A DNA stretch of 64,000 nt from Amycolatopsis sp. (GTDB lineage Bacteria > Actinomycetota > Actinomycetes > Mycobacteriales > Pseudonocardiaceae): assembly GCF_025464955.1 (NCBI RefSeq), contig NZ_JAODNM010000117.1, positions 124,001 through 188,000 on the forward strand, written 5' to 3'. A program made the position numbers and the translations under genes. Position 1 is the stretch's first letter. Every line of letters begins with the position of its first letter. Below, one piece after another: positions 34,458 to 46,383 of this stretch. A model generated the notes under the pieces. That model was given only the letters and a program-made list of their open reading frames with translations. It had not been told where the DNA came from and did not search any database.

Positions 34458-35314
34458 CCGCGCTGGGAGCGGACGCCGAGGAGGACGTCTTCCCAGGAAG
34501 GCACGATGGGGTGGTTCTTCTTCCCCTTCACGCGGGCGGGCTGCTCGGTCTTGGCTTCTTCGGGCTCGTCGGCCGGGACGCGCGGGATTTCCCGGGTGTC
34601 GTCGTCAGTGTCCGGTTCGGCGATCGGTGTGTCGAGAACGGCTTCGTCCTGTTCGTCGAGGGTGGAGTCCAGCGTTGGCTGCTCGACGTGGTCGCGCTCG
34701 GCTTCCACGGCCCGCAGCGTCCGAGGCGCACGGTAGGAGTTGGGGTCGAGCAGGTCGTGGGCGTGCTCGTCGAGCGCGTGCACGGTGCCGCCGTGCGCGC
34801 CGGGGGAGAACGCCCAGTGCGCACGGTTGTCGGAGCGGCCGGCCTTCCAGCTCAGCTCGACGATCCAGCGGCCGTCGTCGCCGCGCCAGGAGTCCCATTT
34901 GGACTGGGTGTAGTCGTGCCCGCGGACACCGAAGGAGTGCGCGATCACTTCGCCGAGCGTCTGCACGTCCGGGCCGTCTTCGCGGACCGGGTGCGCGCGC
35001 TGGGCGAGTTCGGCGTAGCGGGAGCGCTCCAGCAGGACGGGGTACGCGAAGCGCTCGACCCGGGACACCGTGACCCCGGCGGTCGTCGCGACCTGCTCGA
35101 CGGACTCGCCCGCCCGGATCCGGGCTTGGATCTCACGTGGCCGCATCTGACTCTCCAACTCGATCTCGATCTGGCCGAGCCGGGTGAGGTCGCCACGGGC
35201 CGCCGCTCGTAGTCTCTCATCGGCGGGGAGCAGAAAACGCGTGCGGCTCGCCGGGTCTTCGCACACGATGGACTTGCCGTCCTCGTGTAACCCGACTACC
35301 CGTAGCGCTCGCAT
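34454..35314 (-). CDS. sepH: Septation protein SepH (DUF3071)
   Basis: A 286-residue protein. N-terminal DUF3071 region starts MRALRVVGLHEDGKSIVCED, with LRAAARGDLTRLGQIEIELE and the HTH-like SVEQVATTAGVTVSRVERFA. A long acidic linker leads to the conserved C-terminal tail PIVPSWEDVLLGVR. SepH stimulates FtsZ filament assembly in Streptomyces and mycobacteria; the tail motif is the diagnostic end. Rv0883c equivalent. Confidence 0.93.
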   Translation of the reverse strand: MRALRVVGLHEDGKSIVCEDPASRTRFLLPADERLRAAARGDLTRLGQIEIELESQMRPREIQARIRAGESVEQVATTAGVTVSRVERFAYPVLLERSRYAELAQRAHPVREDGPDVQTLGEVIAHSFGVRGHDYTQSKWDSWRGDDGRWIVELSWKAGRSDNRAHWAFSPGAHGGTVHALDEHAHDLLDPNSYRAPRTLRAVEAERDHVEQPTLDSTLDEQDEAVLDTPIAEPDTDDDTREIPRVPADEPEEAKTEQPARVKGKKNHPIVPSWEDVLLGVRSQRG

Positions 35315-35477
35315 GATCGCCTCCCCTGAACTTCACCTTTGTGGGTGTCTACGTTAGTTCGGCGCGTCGACTTGACGTGAGAGGCGCGCCGAGGTTCCAC
35401 TCTTCTGCTCTTGATCTTGAGGCACCCGAGTGGTTCCCGTCGAACGGACGCGCCGGGCAGTCGTCGTCACGAAGAGG

Positions 35478-36620
35478 TTAATCAGGAAGCCGGACAGTGA
35501 CGACCAAGCCGCCGCTCGCGCGTGCTTCGGCTCGCACGGTGCCGCTGTGGGCCTGCGCCACCGAACGGACGATCGACAGCCCGAGCCCGGCGTTCGACGA
35601 CGAGGCGGTGCGATCGGGCGTCAGCCGCCGAAAGGGCTCGAACAGGTCCTCGACGGCGTCCGCGGGCACGACCGGGCCGGAGTTGGTGACCACCAGCGTG
35701 TCGCCGACCTGCAGCCGGACGGACCCGCCGGGCTGGTTGTAGCTGATCGCGTTCTGCACAAGGTTTGTCACCAGCCGCTCGAGCAGCACCTTGTCACCGG
35801 CGACGGTGCGCGCTCGCAGATCGGGTTCCAGCGTCACGCCGTGCTTCTCGGCGAGCGCGGACGACGACCGCAGCACCGACCGCGCGACGTTGTCGAGCCG
35901 GATCGGGGTGCGCCTGGTGAGACCGCGATCGCCGCGCGCGAGGACGAGCAGCCCCTCGATCATGCGTTCGCTGCGTTCGTTGGTGTGCAGCAGATGCGCG
36001 CCGAGCTTGACGACCTCGGGCCGCACTTCCGGGTCGGCCAGCGCGACCTCGATCAGCGTCCGCTGCACGGCCAGCGGGGTTCGCAGTTCGTGGGACGCGT
36101 TGGCGACGAACCGCTTTTGGCTGTCGAACGACACGGCCAGTCGGTCGAGCATGCTGTCGAAAGTGTCGGCGAGCTCCTTGAGCTCGTCTTCCGGGCCGTC
36201 GAGGTTGATGCGGCGATGCATGTCCTCGGCTTCGAGCTTCCTGGCCGTCGCGGTGATGGCGTGCAGCGGCCGCAGGGCCCGCCGCGCCATCACCCAGCCG
36301 AACAGGACCGCCAGCACGACGGCGATCAGCAGCGCGATCGACGACTGGATGACCAGCGAGGTCAGCACGGACGTGCGGTAGTCGTCGAGCGATGTGGTGA
36401 CGATCGTCCGGGTCGCTTCGGCCGTCGCCGCCACGGTGGTGTCGGCGGTGGCTCCGACCGCCATGGCCGGCACGGCTTTGATCGCGAGCCTGGTCGCGTC
36501 GGGCAGCGTGCCGCGCACGAGCAGGTAGTTGATCACCAGCAGAACCAGTCCGACCAGCAGGAAGAGCCCGCCGTACAGCGCGGTCAGCCTGCCCCGCACC
36601 GACATCCGCAGCCGGGGCAT
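35478..36620 (-). CDS. Sensor histidine kinase
   Basis: A 380-residue kinase: helix 1 (ALYGGLFLLVGLVLLVINYL), an extracytoplasmic loop of about 55 residues, helix 2 (SSIALLIAVVLAVLFGWVMA), HAMP, phospho-acceptor box VANASHELRTPLAVQ, N box TNLVQNAISYN, G boxes NAGLGLSIVRSV. Small Ala/Thr-rich sensor loop, so the ligand could be membrane-borne. It follows the response regulator with a one-base overlap (TGATG). Confidence 0.93.
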   Translation of the reverse strand: MPRLRMSVRGRLTALYGGLFLLVGLVLLVINYLLVRGTLPDATRLAIKAVPAMAVGATADTTVAATAEATRTIVTTSLDDYRTSVLTSLVIQSSIALLIAVVLAVLFGWVMARRALRPLHAITATARKLEAEDMHRRINLDGPEDELKELADTFDSMLDRLAVSFDSQKRFVANASHELRTPLAVQRTLIEVALADPEVRPEVVKLGAHLLHTNERSERMIEGLLVLARGDRGLTRRTPIRLDNVARSVLRSSSALAEKHGVTLEPDLRARTVAGDKVLLERLVTNLVQNAISYNQPGGSVRLQVGDTLVVTNSGPVVPADAVEDLFEPFRRLTPDRTASSSNAGLGLSIVRSVAQAHSGTVRAEARASGGLVVTVRLPD

Positions 36621-37276
36621 CAGGCGAACCGGTAACCGGCGCCGGGCACCGTCTCGATGGGGCCCGGCTGGCCGAGTTTGCGCCGCAAGGTCATCACGGC
36701 GACCCGCACGGCGTTGGTGAACGGGTCGGCGTTCTCGTCCCAGGCCTTGTCGAGCAGGTCTTCGGCGCTGACGACGGCGCCTTCCGCGCGCATCAGGACC
36801 TCCAGCACGGCGAACTCCTTCGGCGAAAGGGGCAGGTACTTGCTGTCCCTGGTGGCCTGGTGCCGCGGCAGGTCCAGCACGATCCCGCCGCGTTCCAGTA
36901 CCGGCGGCAGCGCCGGCCGGGCCCGCCGCGCAAGCGCTTGCACCCGCGCGACGAGCTCGGCGAAGGCGAACGGCTTCGTGAGGTAGTCGTCGGCTCCGAA
37001 GCCCAACCCGGCGACGCGGTCTTCGACTTCGGCGGACGCGGTGACCATGAGAATCCTGGCCTCGCCGCCCGCCGCGATCACCGCGGCGCAGACGTCGTCG
37101 CCGTGGACGAGCGGCAGATCGCGATCCAGCACGACGACGTCGTAACCGTGCACGCCGACCCGCTCCAGCGCCTGCTGGCCGTCGTAGCAGACGTCGACGG
37201 CCATCGACAGCCTCCGCAGGCCCTCGGCGATCGTGTCGGCCATCAGCTGTTCGTCTTCGACCACGAGCACGCGCAT
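36620..37276 (-). CDS. OmpR/PhoB-family response regulator
   Basis: A 218-residue regulator: receiver with LVVEDEQ, phospho-Asp in VVLDRDLPLVHGDD, Thr/Lys switch (MVTASAE; LTKPFAFAEL), and winged-helix effector (LPLSPKEFAVLEVLMRAEGA; NAVRVAVMTLRRKLGQ; VPGAGYRFA). ATG 37276 is chosen; upstream codons are the shared regulatory DNA. It is transcribed away from the lipoprotein/ABC operon, and the GGATAA direct repeats in between are spaced 11 bases, typical of this family's sites. Confidence 0.93.
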   Translation of the reverse strand: MRVLVVEDEQLMADTIAEGLRRLSMAVDVCYDGQQALERVGVHGYDVVVLDRDLPLVHGDDVCAAVIAAGGEARILMVTASAEVEDRVAGLGFGADDYLTKPFAFAELVARVQALARRARPALPPVLERGGIVLDLPRHQATRDSKYLPLSPKEFAVLEVLMRAEGAVVSAEDLLDKAWDENADPFTNAVRVAVMTLRRKLGQPGPIETVPGAGYRFA

Positions 37277-37295
37277 AACCCCAGTCTGCTGGCCT

Positions 37296-37354
37296 GGGAT
37301 AAGCGGTGGATAAACGAACTCGCTTAACGCGGCGAAATCACCCGATCCGTACAC
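37296..37354. promoter_or_regulatory. 59-base regulatory element, copy 1
   Basis: It starts GGGATAAGCGGTGGATAAAC and ends with ATCACCCGATCCGTACAC. It matches the copy at 41159-41217 at 51 of 59 positions. It contains GGATAA at 37297 and 37308 (11-base period) and TAAGCG / CGCTTA (37300-37305, 37321-37326) as an inverted pair. It lies between the response regulator and the lipoprotein gene, so it is the likely binding region of that regulator. Confidence 0.75.
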
Positions 37355-37362
37355 CTTTCGCC

Positions 37363-37911
37363 ATGACAAACACGGTGAAGCTTCGATACGGATTCGCGGT
37401 GGCCGGGATTGCGCTGGTCGGCCTGGTGAGCGCGTGCGGCGGTGGCGGGGACGGCGGGAACAAGGTCGCGTCGGCCGGTGGCGACACCGGCAAGCAGAGT
37501 GCGTCGGCCAAGCCGTCGCCGCAGGACCAGGCGCTGGCGTGGGCGCAGTGCATGCGCAAGAACGGGGTCGCCGTTCCCGACCCGAAACCCGGCTCGGATG
37601 GGACGATCATGCTTCCCGCCGGTGGCCAGGGCGCCGATCAGGCCGCCTTGGAGAAGGCCACGGACGCCTGCAAGGCACTCATGCCGTCCATCGGCGGAGA
37701 GGGCAACAAGCTCGACGCCAAGCAGTTGGACGAGCAACTCGCGACGGCGAAGTGCATGCGCGCTCACGGCGTCCCGATGTCCGATCCGACCCCGGACAGT
37801 CCGAGCACGATGGACGCCTCCGCGGCCGGCGACATGTCGAAGGTGGAAGCGGCGGCCAAGGCGTGCGGGATGAAGGGCATCCCGGTCGTCAAAGCGGCGC
37901 CGGCGAAATGA
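37363..37911 (+). CDS. Lipoprotein with duplicated CMRxxGV motif
   Basis: A 182-residue lipoprotein: signal peptide with lipobox LVSAC, a Gly/Ser linker, then two similar units: [13 protein letters not shown] ... DACKALMP and [13 protein letters not shown] ... KACGMKGIP. Each unit has two cysteines, so a disulfide or metal/heme-like site per unit is possible (inference). No family name recognised. ATG 37363 lies only eight bases after the regulatory element and has no clear ribosome site. First gene of the ABC operon; four-base overlap with the adaptor. Confidence 0.8.
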   Translation: MTNTVKLRYGFAVAGIALVGLVSACGGGGDGGNKVASAGGDTGKQSASAKPSPQDQALAWAQCMRKNGVAVPDPKPGSDGTIMLPAGGQGADQAALEKATDACKALMPSIGGEGNKLDAKQLDEQLATAKCMRAHGVPMSDPTPDSPSTMDASAAGDMSKVEAAAKACGMKGIPVVKAAPAK

Positions 37912-39020
37912 CCGACACCGCGCGGCGAACGCGCCGTGCTCGCTGGGTGGTCGTCGGGACCGCCCTGTTCGTGGTGATCGTGGTGGGCACCGTGGTCGTG
38001 GTGTCCAGGGGCGCGTCCGGTTCGGCGTCCGGTGCGGTACCCCCGCCGAAGGCCGCCACGGCCGTGGTCGAGAAAACAGACCTGACCGACTCGGACTCGG
38101 CGGACGGCAAGGTCGGCTTCGGGCCCGACCACGCGATCTCGGGTCGCAAACCGGGCACGGTCACCGGCTTGCCCAATCTCGGCGACACCGTCACGCGAGG
38201 CAAACCGCTGTACTGGGTGGACGCCAAGCCGGTGCCGCTGTTCTACGGCGCGATCCCGTTCTACCGCGACCTGACCGCGGGCATGACCGACGGACCGGAC
38301 GTCAAGGAGCTGGAGGACAACCTGCAGGCGCTGGGCTTCGGCGGGTTCGGCAAACCGGACCAGAAGTTCACCGCCGCGACGGCCGCCGCGCTCAAGAAGT
38401 GGCAGAAATCCCTGAAACTGGACCAGACCGGCACGCTCGCGATGGGCGACGTCGCTGTCGAAAGCGACGCTGTCCGGGTTTCCTCGATCACCGGCCAGCT
38501 GGGTGCGCCTGCGACCGGGAACCTGGTGAAGGTCACCGGAACTCAGCGACTCGTCACGTTGCAGCTCGACGCGAACAAGGGGACCGAAGCCACCGTCGGG
38601 GCGAAGGTCGGGGTCGCTGTCAACGGCGGCAAGGCCGGCACCGGCACAGTCACCCAGGTCAGCCCGTCGACCGACTCGGGCGGCGACGGTTCGGGCTCGG
38701 GCTCCGGCTCCGGTGGCAACGGCAGTGGCGGAACGCCGAAGGTCACCGTGATCGTCAAGCTCGACGACCCGGCGTCGGCTGGGAACCTCGATGGCGCACC
38801 CGCGACCGTCACCTTCACCACCGGTACGCGCCAAGGCGTCCTGGTCGTCCCGATCGGTGCGTTGCTGGCGCTGGCCGATGGCGGCTACGGCGTCCAGATC
38901 GTCGACGCGGGTGGGCTGCAGCACCTGGTCAAGGTGACCACGGGGCTGTTCGCCGGCGGCAACGTCGAGATCACCGGCCAGGGCATCACCGAAGGCACGA
39001 AGGTGGTGACGACGTCGTGA
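37908..39020 (+). CDS. ABC exporter adaptor with peptidoglycan-binding domain
   Basis: A 370-residue membrane-fusion protein: one N-terminal helix ([20 protein letters not shown]), barrel-sandwich half ([20 protein letters not shown]), a PG_binding_1 domain inserted at about residues 125-175 ([34 protein letters not shown]), a second beta part, a Gly/Ser linker near 260-275, and a C-terminal barrel with [20 protein letters not shown]. The domain mix suggests anchoring of the exporter to the cell wall. It overlaps both neighbours by four bases. Confidence 0.88.
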   Translation: MTDTARRTRRARWVVVGTALFVVIVVGTVVVVSRGASGSASGAVPPPKAATAVVEKTDLTDSDSADGKVGFGPDHAISGRKPGTVTGLPNLGDTVTRGKPLYWVDAKPVPLFYGAIPFYRDLTAGMTDGPDVKELEDNLQALGFGGFGKPDQKFTAATAAALKKWQKSLKLDQTGTLAMGDVAVESDAVRVSSITGQLGAPATGNLVKVTGTQRLVTLQLDANKGTEATVGAKVGVAVNGGKAGTGTVTQVSPSTDSGGDGSGSGSGSGGNGSGGTPKVTVIVKLDDPASAGNLDGAPATVTFTTGTRQGVLVVPIGALLALADGGYGVQIVDAGGLQHLVKVTTGLFAGGNVEITGQGITEGTKVVTTS

Positions 39021-39718
39021 CTCCGGTGCTGGCGGTTCACTCGGCGAGCCGGACCTATCCCGGCGGAGTGCGCGCGCTGCGGGGAGTTTCGCTGTCGATG
39101 GAGGCCGGGGAGATGGTCGGGATCGTCGGCCCGTCGGGTTCGGGCAAGTCGACGTTGCTGCAGCTCATGGGCACTTTGGACCGGCCGACGAGCGGGCGGA
39201 TCGAGCTGCGCGGATTCGACGTCGCGACGCTGCCCGACAGCAGTTTGTCGGCATTGCGTTCGCGCTGGATCGGGTTCGTGTTCCAGCAGTTCTTCCTCGA
39301 CGAAGGAGTCAGCGCGGTCGACAACGTCGTCACGGGATTGCTCTACGCGGGTGTGCCTCGGCGGAGACGTCGTGCGCTGGCGTTGTCCGCGCTGGAGCGG
39401 GTCGGGCTGGCGCATCGCGGCAACCACCTGCCCAACGAGCTTTCGGGCGGGGAGAAGCAGCGCGTCGCGATCGCGCGGGCGGTGGTCAACAACCCGGCGA
39501 TCCTGCTGGCCGACGAACCGACCGGGGCGCTCGACACCGAGAACGGCGCGGCGATCCTGCGGCTGCTGCGCTCGTTGAGCGCGGACGGGACGACGGTCGT
39601 GCTGATCACCCACGACCGCGACATCGCGGCTGGGCTGCCGAGGCGGATCGAGCTCCTTGACGGCGCGCTGCGGTTGGACACCGGTACGCCGAAGTCGATG
39701 CGGCGGGTGGCGTCGTGA
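39017..39718 (+). CDS. ABC transporter ATP-binding protein (MacB/LolD type)
   Basis: A 233-residue ATPase: Walker [15 protein letters not shown]-loop [11 protein letters not shown], signature [16 protein letters not shown], Walker [13 protein letters not shown], switch LITHDRD. GTG 39017 overlaps the adaptor stop (GTGA) and the stop overlaps the permease start. Only distantly similar to the ATPase at 25996, so the two exporters are separate systems and not a recent duplication. Confidence 0.95.
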   Translation: MTPVLAVHSASRTYPGGVRALRGVSLSMEAGEMVGIVGPSGSGKSTLLQLMGTLDRPTSGRIELRGFDVATLPDSSLSALRSRWIGFVFQQFFLDEGVSAVDNVVTGLLYAGVPRRRRRALALSALERVGLAHRGNHLPNELSGGEKQRVAIARAVVNNPAILLADEPTGALDTENGAAILRLLRSLSADGTTVVLITHDRDIAAGLPRRIELLDGALRLDTGTPKSMRRVAS

Positions 39719-40929
39719 GCGCGCCGACCGTGGAACGCCCACCGGCACCGGCGCGGCTGGGCGCTCGCGACGTCCTTTCGCTCGGCTCGCACGGGATGCG
39801 GACCCGGCCGCTGCGTGCGGTTCTTTCGGCGCTGGGCATCGCGATCGGGATCGCGGCGATGGTCGCCGTGATCGCGATCCCAGCGTCGAGCGGGAAGGCC
39901 CTGCAGAACCAGCTCGCCGGGCTGGGCACGAACCTGCTGCGCGTCGAGGCCGGGACGAAGCTGGACGGCAAGCCGTCCGTGCTGCCCGACACCGGGTTGC
40001 CGATGGCGCGGCGGATCGGGCCGGTCACCGGCGTTTCCGCGACCGGAGGCACCGGGAAGAACGTCTACCGCAACGACAAGGTGCTCGCGTCGGACACTTC
40101 GGGTCTGTCGGTGTTCGCGGCGAAGAACGATCTGCTCGACGTCCTCCAGGGAAAGATGTACGCGGGCAAGTTCCTCGACGCCGCGAGCGGGAAGTACCCG
40201 GCGACCGTGCTCGGTCACGAGGCCGCGATCAGGCTCGGTATCGACCACCTCGACCCGGCGCACCCGACGCAGGTGTGGATCGGCGGGCGCGCGTTCGTCG
40301 TCGTCGGGATCCTCGACGCGATGCCGCTCGAACCGGAGATCGAACGTTCCGTGCTGGTCGGTTGGGGCGCGGCGAAGCAGTACCTGGGCTTCGACGGGCA
40401 TCTGGGCACGGTCTACGTCCGCGGTGATCCGGCCCAGCTCGACGCCGTCCGCAACGTCCTGCCGTCGACGATGAACCCGACCGAACCCAACGCGGTGAAC
40501 GTCAGCAAGCCGTCCGACGCGTTGCAGCTCCAGCAGCTCACCGGGGCGTCGTACAGCGCGCTGTTCCTCGGGCTGGGCGGGGTCGCGCTGCTGGTCGGCG
40601 GGGTCGGGGTGGCGAACACGATGGTGATCTCGGTGCTGGAACGGCGTCGGGAGATCGGGCTGCGAAGAGCCCTCGGCGCGACTCGGCGTCAGGTGTGGGG
40701 GCAGTTCGTCGCGGAGTCGGTGCTGCTGAGCGGGCTCGGGGGGTTGGCAGGGGTGGTCATCGGGGTGCTGGCGACGGCGGGGTACGCGCTGAGCCAGGGT
40801 TGGCCGGCGGTGCTGCCGGTGGGCGCGTTGGTCGGGGGTGTCGGGATCGCCGCGCTTGTCGGTGCTGTCGCGGGTGCCTACCCGGCGATCCGCGCCGCCC
40901 GCTTGCCGCCCACCCAAGCCCTCGCGTAA
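39715..40929 (+). CDS. MacB/FtsX-type ABC permease
   Basis: A 404-residue permease: N-terminal helix in [20 protein letters not shown], MacB-like periplasmic domain, and three C-terminal helices ([60 protein letters not shown]). Ends the lipoprotein-adaptor-ATPase-permease operon. Cargo unknown; operon logic suggests export of, or defence against, an envelope-active compound sensed by the adjacent kinase (inference). Confidence 0.93.
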   Translation: MSAPTVERPPAPARLGARDVLSLGSHGMRTRPLRAVLSALGIAIGIAAMVAVIAIPASSGKALQNQLAGLGTNLLRVEAGTKLDGKPSVLPDTGLPMARRIGPVTGVSATGGTGKNVYRNDKVLASDTSGLSVFAAKNDLLDVLQGKMYAGKFLDAASGKYPATVLGHEAAIRLGIDHLDPAHPTQVWIGGRAFVVVGILDAMPLEPEIERSVLVGWGAAKQYLGFDGHLGTVYVRGDPAQLDAVRNVLPSTMNPTEPNAVNVSKPSDALQLQQLTGASYSALFLGLGGVALLVGGVGVANTMVISVLERRREIGLRRALGATRRQVWGQFVAESVLLSGLGGLAGVVIGVLATAGYALSQGWPAVLPVGALVGGVGIAALVGAVAGAYPAIRAARLPPTQALA

Positions 40930-40930
40930 C

Positions 40931-41137
40931 CCCCAGGACGGGCACTTTTGTCCAAGAGTGCCCTCAGTAAGTACTTACCGATCGCAACTCGCCGTCGAGT
41001 TGCGGTCGTGAGTGTGGAACTCAGCGTTCTGAGTGTGGGACTCGCGGTGTGCACCCGCTGCTGTCGGCGAGTCCCACACTCACCGAGCTGAGTCCCACAC
41101 CCGGTTCCACCACCGCCGCAACTCGCCGTCGAGTTGC
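40931..41137. repeat. Cluster of family C, A, D and A repeats
   Basis: Family C: CCCCAGGACGGGCACTTTT onwards, 40931-40965, nearly the same as at 51894. Family A: perfect copies at 40984-41003 and 41118-41137. Family D: GAGTGTGGGACTCGC (41031-41045) pairs with GCGAGTCCCACACTC (41067-41081), with a looser GTGTGGAACTCAG / CTGAGTCCCACAC pair outside. Together with the regulatory copy this accounts for the 352 bases between permease and secreted protein. Confidence 0.85.
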
Positions 41138-41158
41138 ACGGTGCCCGTCCTGGTGAGC

Positions 41159-41217
41159 GGGATAAGCGGCGGATAAACGATCTTGCTTAGCGCCTCGAGA
41201 TCACCCGATCCGTAGAC
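41159..41217. promoter_or_regulatory. 59-base regulatory element, copy 2
   Basis: Matches 37296-37354 at 51 of 59 bases, including both GGATAA repeats (41160, 41171; 11-base period) and the ATCACCCGATCCGTA block. It ends 64 bases before the ATG of the small secreted protein, so this gene should answer to the same regulator as the ABC operon. Confidence 0.75.
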
Positions 41218-41281
41218 AGGAAACCGGCGGTTGCGGCCCGTCGGGGGGCCGCAACCGTTCCACCCAGAAGAGGAGAAGAAC

Positions 41282-41656
41282 ATGAAGGCTCGTTATGTTT
41301 TGACGGTCGCCGGTGTCTCGGCGCTGGGCTTGTTCGGCGTCTATGGCACGTCCAGTGCCGCCACCTCGCAGTCGGCTCCCGCCCCGGCCACCCGCGTTTG
41401 CGCCATCGCGGACGGATCGGCTGTCGCGGCCGGGGCGGTCACCGGCGGGCTGACCGTCGGCACGGCTGTCCCGGTGAAGACCGTGCCTCAGATCAAGCTG
41501 AAGACCGTGAAAGCCGCGAAAGCCGTGCCCGCCGGTAAGGCGACCATCGTCTGCTCCGGCCACACGGTTCCGGGCAAGGGCCCGGTCCTCACCGCACCCG
41601 TCGGGATCACGCTCAGCGGGGTTCCGGTGACGCCTGCCGTTCCGGCCGTGAAGTAA
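41282..41656 (+). CDS. Small secreted protein of unknown function
   Basis: A 124-residue protein: signal peptide MKARYVLTVAGVSALGLFGV with likely cleavage after TSSA, then a Val/Pro/Ala/Lys-rich chain with two cysteines (RVCAIADGS; TIVCSGHTVPG) that could form one disulfide. AGAGGAGAAG precedes ATG 41282. No homologue recognised. Shares a regulatory element with the two-component/ABC operon upstream and may be its target or cargo (inference). Confidence 0.7.
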   Translation: MKARYVLTVAGVSALGLFGVYGTSSAATSQSAPAPATRVCAIADGSAVAAGAVTGGLTVGTAVPVKTVPQIKLKTVKAAKAVPAGKATIVCSGHTVPGKGPVLTAPVGITLSGVPVTPAVPAVK

Positions 41657-41666
41657 GCGGGACTGG

Positions 41667-41712
41667 GCACTTTCGCGCTTTTGAGCCCAGCTGGAAAAGC
41701 GCGAAAGTGCCT
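41667..41712. repeat. Family C-like hairpin after the secreted protein
   Basis: GGCACTTTCGCGCTTTT (41667-41683) pairs perfectly with AAAAGCGCGAAAGTGCC (41696-41712), 17-base arms. It begins ten bases after the stop, so it is probably a terminator. The arm begins like the family C copies (GGCACTTT) but has a CGCG centre. Confidence 0.85.
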
Positions 41713-41798
41713 GGCCCGGTCGGTCGTCAGGGTGGCGGCGGGTAACCTCGCAGGGTCGTGGGGAGACACGGCGGTTCCGATCTGCCGAGGAGAAAACC

Positions 41799-44362
<2,564 letters not shown>

Positions 44363-45742
44363 TCACGCCAAGCCTGGTCCGCCCGACGAACGCCACCCGG
44401 CCGGGTCGACGCCGCCGGGGATCGGGGCGGCCGGGTCGTACGGCGTGCGGGTGAAGATGAACGTCGCCAGGTCGAGGTGGTTCGGGACGCCGTCGGCGTC
44501 GCGGCCGACGGTCAGCGTCTCGCCGGAGTAGTAGCCGTCGAGGCCGATCCAGCTGTCGTCGCCTTGCTGCCGGAAGCGTGACGCACGCCCGCTGCCGGTG
44601 GCCGGGGTGAGCCAGAACTGGCCGTCCGGGAGCAGCCGCAGATGGTAGGGCGTCGGGCCCCAATGCCACAAACCGGTCAGCGGCAGCAGTTTCGGGTCCA
44701 CTGGGGACGGTGCCCACTCGGCGGGCAGCCGGGGCTCGAGCTCCTCGGTCAGGTTGATCAGGTCGATCGTCGTCTGCAGGATCGGTGCGCCGGACGTCGT
44801 GTTCGCCAGCAGCAGCGCGCCGGTCTGGGTGGCCGGGTCGATCAGCGTGCAGGCCAGGAAACCGGGCATCGACCCGGTGTGGCCGGCCAGGCGGCGGCCC
44901 TGGTGGCGGATCAGCTGCAGGCCGAGGCCGTAGCCGACGCTCCACTGGTCGCCGTCATCGACGGTCACCATCTCGCGCATCTCCGCGACGGTCGACGGGT
45001 CGAGCACGCCGTTGCTGTGCCCGCCGACGAACATGGTCCAGCGCGCCAGGTCGGTGACCGTCGACCAGAGCTGCCCGGCCGGCGCCATCGCGCCCGCGTC
45101 CGGGGACGGCTCGGGCAGCAGCGTGTCGGCCCACGGGTGGACCGCGAAGCCGTTCGCGTGCGCGCCCTCGGGATGCGGCGTGGTGCGGGACATGCCCAGC
45201 GGCGTCAGGACTTCCGCGGTGACGGCGTCGAGCCAGCTGGTGCCGCGATGCCGCGCGATGACCTCGCCGAGCACCCCGAAACCGACGTTGGAGTAGTGGA
45301 ACCGACTGCCCGGCCGGTTCTTGATCGCGCCGGTGGCCAGGCTCGTGTCCAGTGCCTCCCAGCCTTCGCCCACGGTGCGTTCCCACCACGAGCCCGGTGA
45401 CTCGGCAGTGAGGCCGGACGTGTGCGACAGCAGCTGCGCGATGGTCGACGAGCCGAGCGCGGTGCCGGAGACGTGCTTGTCGAGCGGGTCGTTGAGCGCC
45501 AGCTTGCCTTCGTCGCGCAGCCGCATGACTTCGGCGGCGACGACGGACTTCGTGATCGAGCCGAGCCGGTACTGCGTGTCCGCGCCTGGGCGCACTCCGT
45601 CGACGAACCCGCGGGCGCCCCACCAGGCGATTTCGCCCTCGCGGACGACGGCGGCGACCATCGACGGTACCCGGCACGTCGACTGGTCCTGGGCGAGGCG
45701 GCGGAGCAGCGCGAGCTCGGTGGAAGGCAGCATGCCGCACAT
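44363..45742 (-). CDS. Beta-lactamase-fold serine hydrolase (class C/PBP4*-like)
   Basis: A 459-residue protein. Nucleophile box LGSITKSVVAAE (SxxK), second box HYSNVGFGVLG (YSN), third box likely LAGHTGSMPG (HTG). An extra C-terminal domain from about 345 (LTGLWHWGPTPYHLRLLPDG) is a DUF3471-like beta fold. No clear signal peptide, so it is probably cytoplasmic and an esterase/peptidase, not a resistance enzyme. ATG 45742; ATG 45733 is possible. Confidence 0.88.
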   Translation of the reverse strand: MCGMLPSTELALLRRLAQDQSTCRVPSMVAAVVREGEIAWWGARGFVDGVRPGADTQYRLGSITKSVVAAEVMRLRDEGKLALNDPLDKHVSGTALGSSTIAQLLSHTSGLTAESPGSWWERTVGEGWEALDTSLATGAIKNRPGSRFHYSNVGFGVLGEVIARHRGTSWLDAVTAEVLTPLGMSRTTPHPEGAHANGFAVHPWADTLLPEPSPDAGAMAPAGQLWSTVTDLARWTMFVGGHSNGVLDPSTVAEMREMVTVDDGDQWSVGYGLGLQLIRHQGRRLAGHTGSMPGFLACTLIDPATQTGALLLANTTSGAPILQTTIDLINLTEELEPRLPAEWAPSPVDPKLLPLTGLWHWGPTPYHLRLLPDGQFWLTPATGSGRASRFRQQGDDSWIGLDGYYSGETLTVGRDADGVPNHLDLATFIFTRTPYDPAAPIPGGVDPAGWRSSGGPGLA

Positions 45743-45762
45743 TCTGCCTCGTGCGGCCCGCG

Positions 45763-46383
45763 TCAGCCCAGGAGGTTGCGGGACATGGCCGTGGTCACCG
45801 CGGCGGTCCGGTCCGAGACGCCGAGTTTGTTGAACACCCGCAGGAGGTGGGTTTTCACCGTCGCCTCGCTGATGTGCAGCGCACGCCCGATTTCGCCGTT
45901 GGTACCGCCCTTCGCGACGAGCTTCAGCACCTCGGTCTCGCGGGCCGAAAGCGACTGCGCCACCGGGTTGCGGACGCGGTTGACCAGCTTGCCCGCGATG
46001 GACGGCGCGAGCACGGTCTCCCCGCGTGACGCCGCGCGGATCGCGCCGGCCAACTCCGCGCGCGACGCGTCCTTCAGCAGGTAGCCAGAGGCGCCGGCCT
46101 CGACCGCGCGCAGGATGTCGGCGTCTGTCTCATACGTCGTCAGCACGACGACCCGTTGTGCCGGCGACTCGGCGAGGATCTTGCGCGTAGCACCGACGCC
46201 GTCGAGTCCGGGCATGCGGAGGTCCATCAGGATGACGTCCGGCTGCTTGACCCTGGTCAACGCGACGGCCTCGTCGCCGGAGCCCGCTTCGCCGACCACC
46301 GTCAGGTCCGGCTCTGCCTCCAGCATCCCGCGCAGCCCCTCGCGTACCACAGGATGGTCGTCCACCAACAGGATCGTGATCAC
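45763..46383 (-). CDS. NarL-family response regulator
   Basis: A 206-residue regulator: receiver ILLVDDHPVVREGL, phospho-Asp VILMDLRMPGLDG, switch Lys GYLLKDASRAEL, and a LuxR-type HTH LSARETEVLKLVAKGGTNGE with ISEATVKTHLLRVFNKLGVS. GGAGG before GTG 46383, which overlaps the kinase stop by four bases. It should control the ABC-2 exporter operon in which it sits. Confidence 0.94.
   Translation of the reverse strand: MITILLVDDHPVVREGLRGMLEAEPDLTVVGEAGSGDEAVALTRVKQPDVILMDLRMPGLDGVGATRKILAESPAQRVVVLTTYETDADILRAVEAGASGYLLKDASRAELAGAIRAASRGETVLAPSIAGKLVNRVRNPVAQSLSARETEVLKLVAKGGTNGEIGRALHISEATVKTHLLRVFNKLGVSDRTAAVTTAMSRNLLG

Noticed and set aside
24713-40929. The two MacAB-like operons as a recent duplication
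   Set aside because: Adaptors differ in domain content (peptidoglycan-binding domain only in the second) and ATPase/permease sequences are clearly different.
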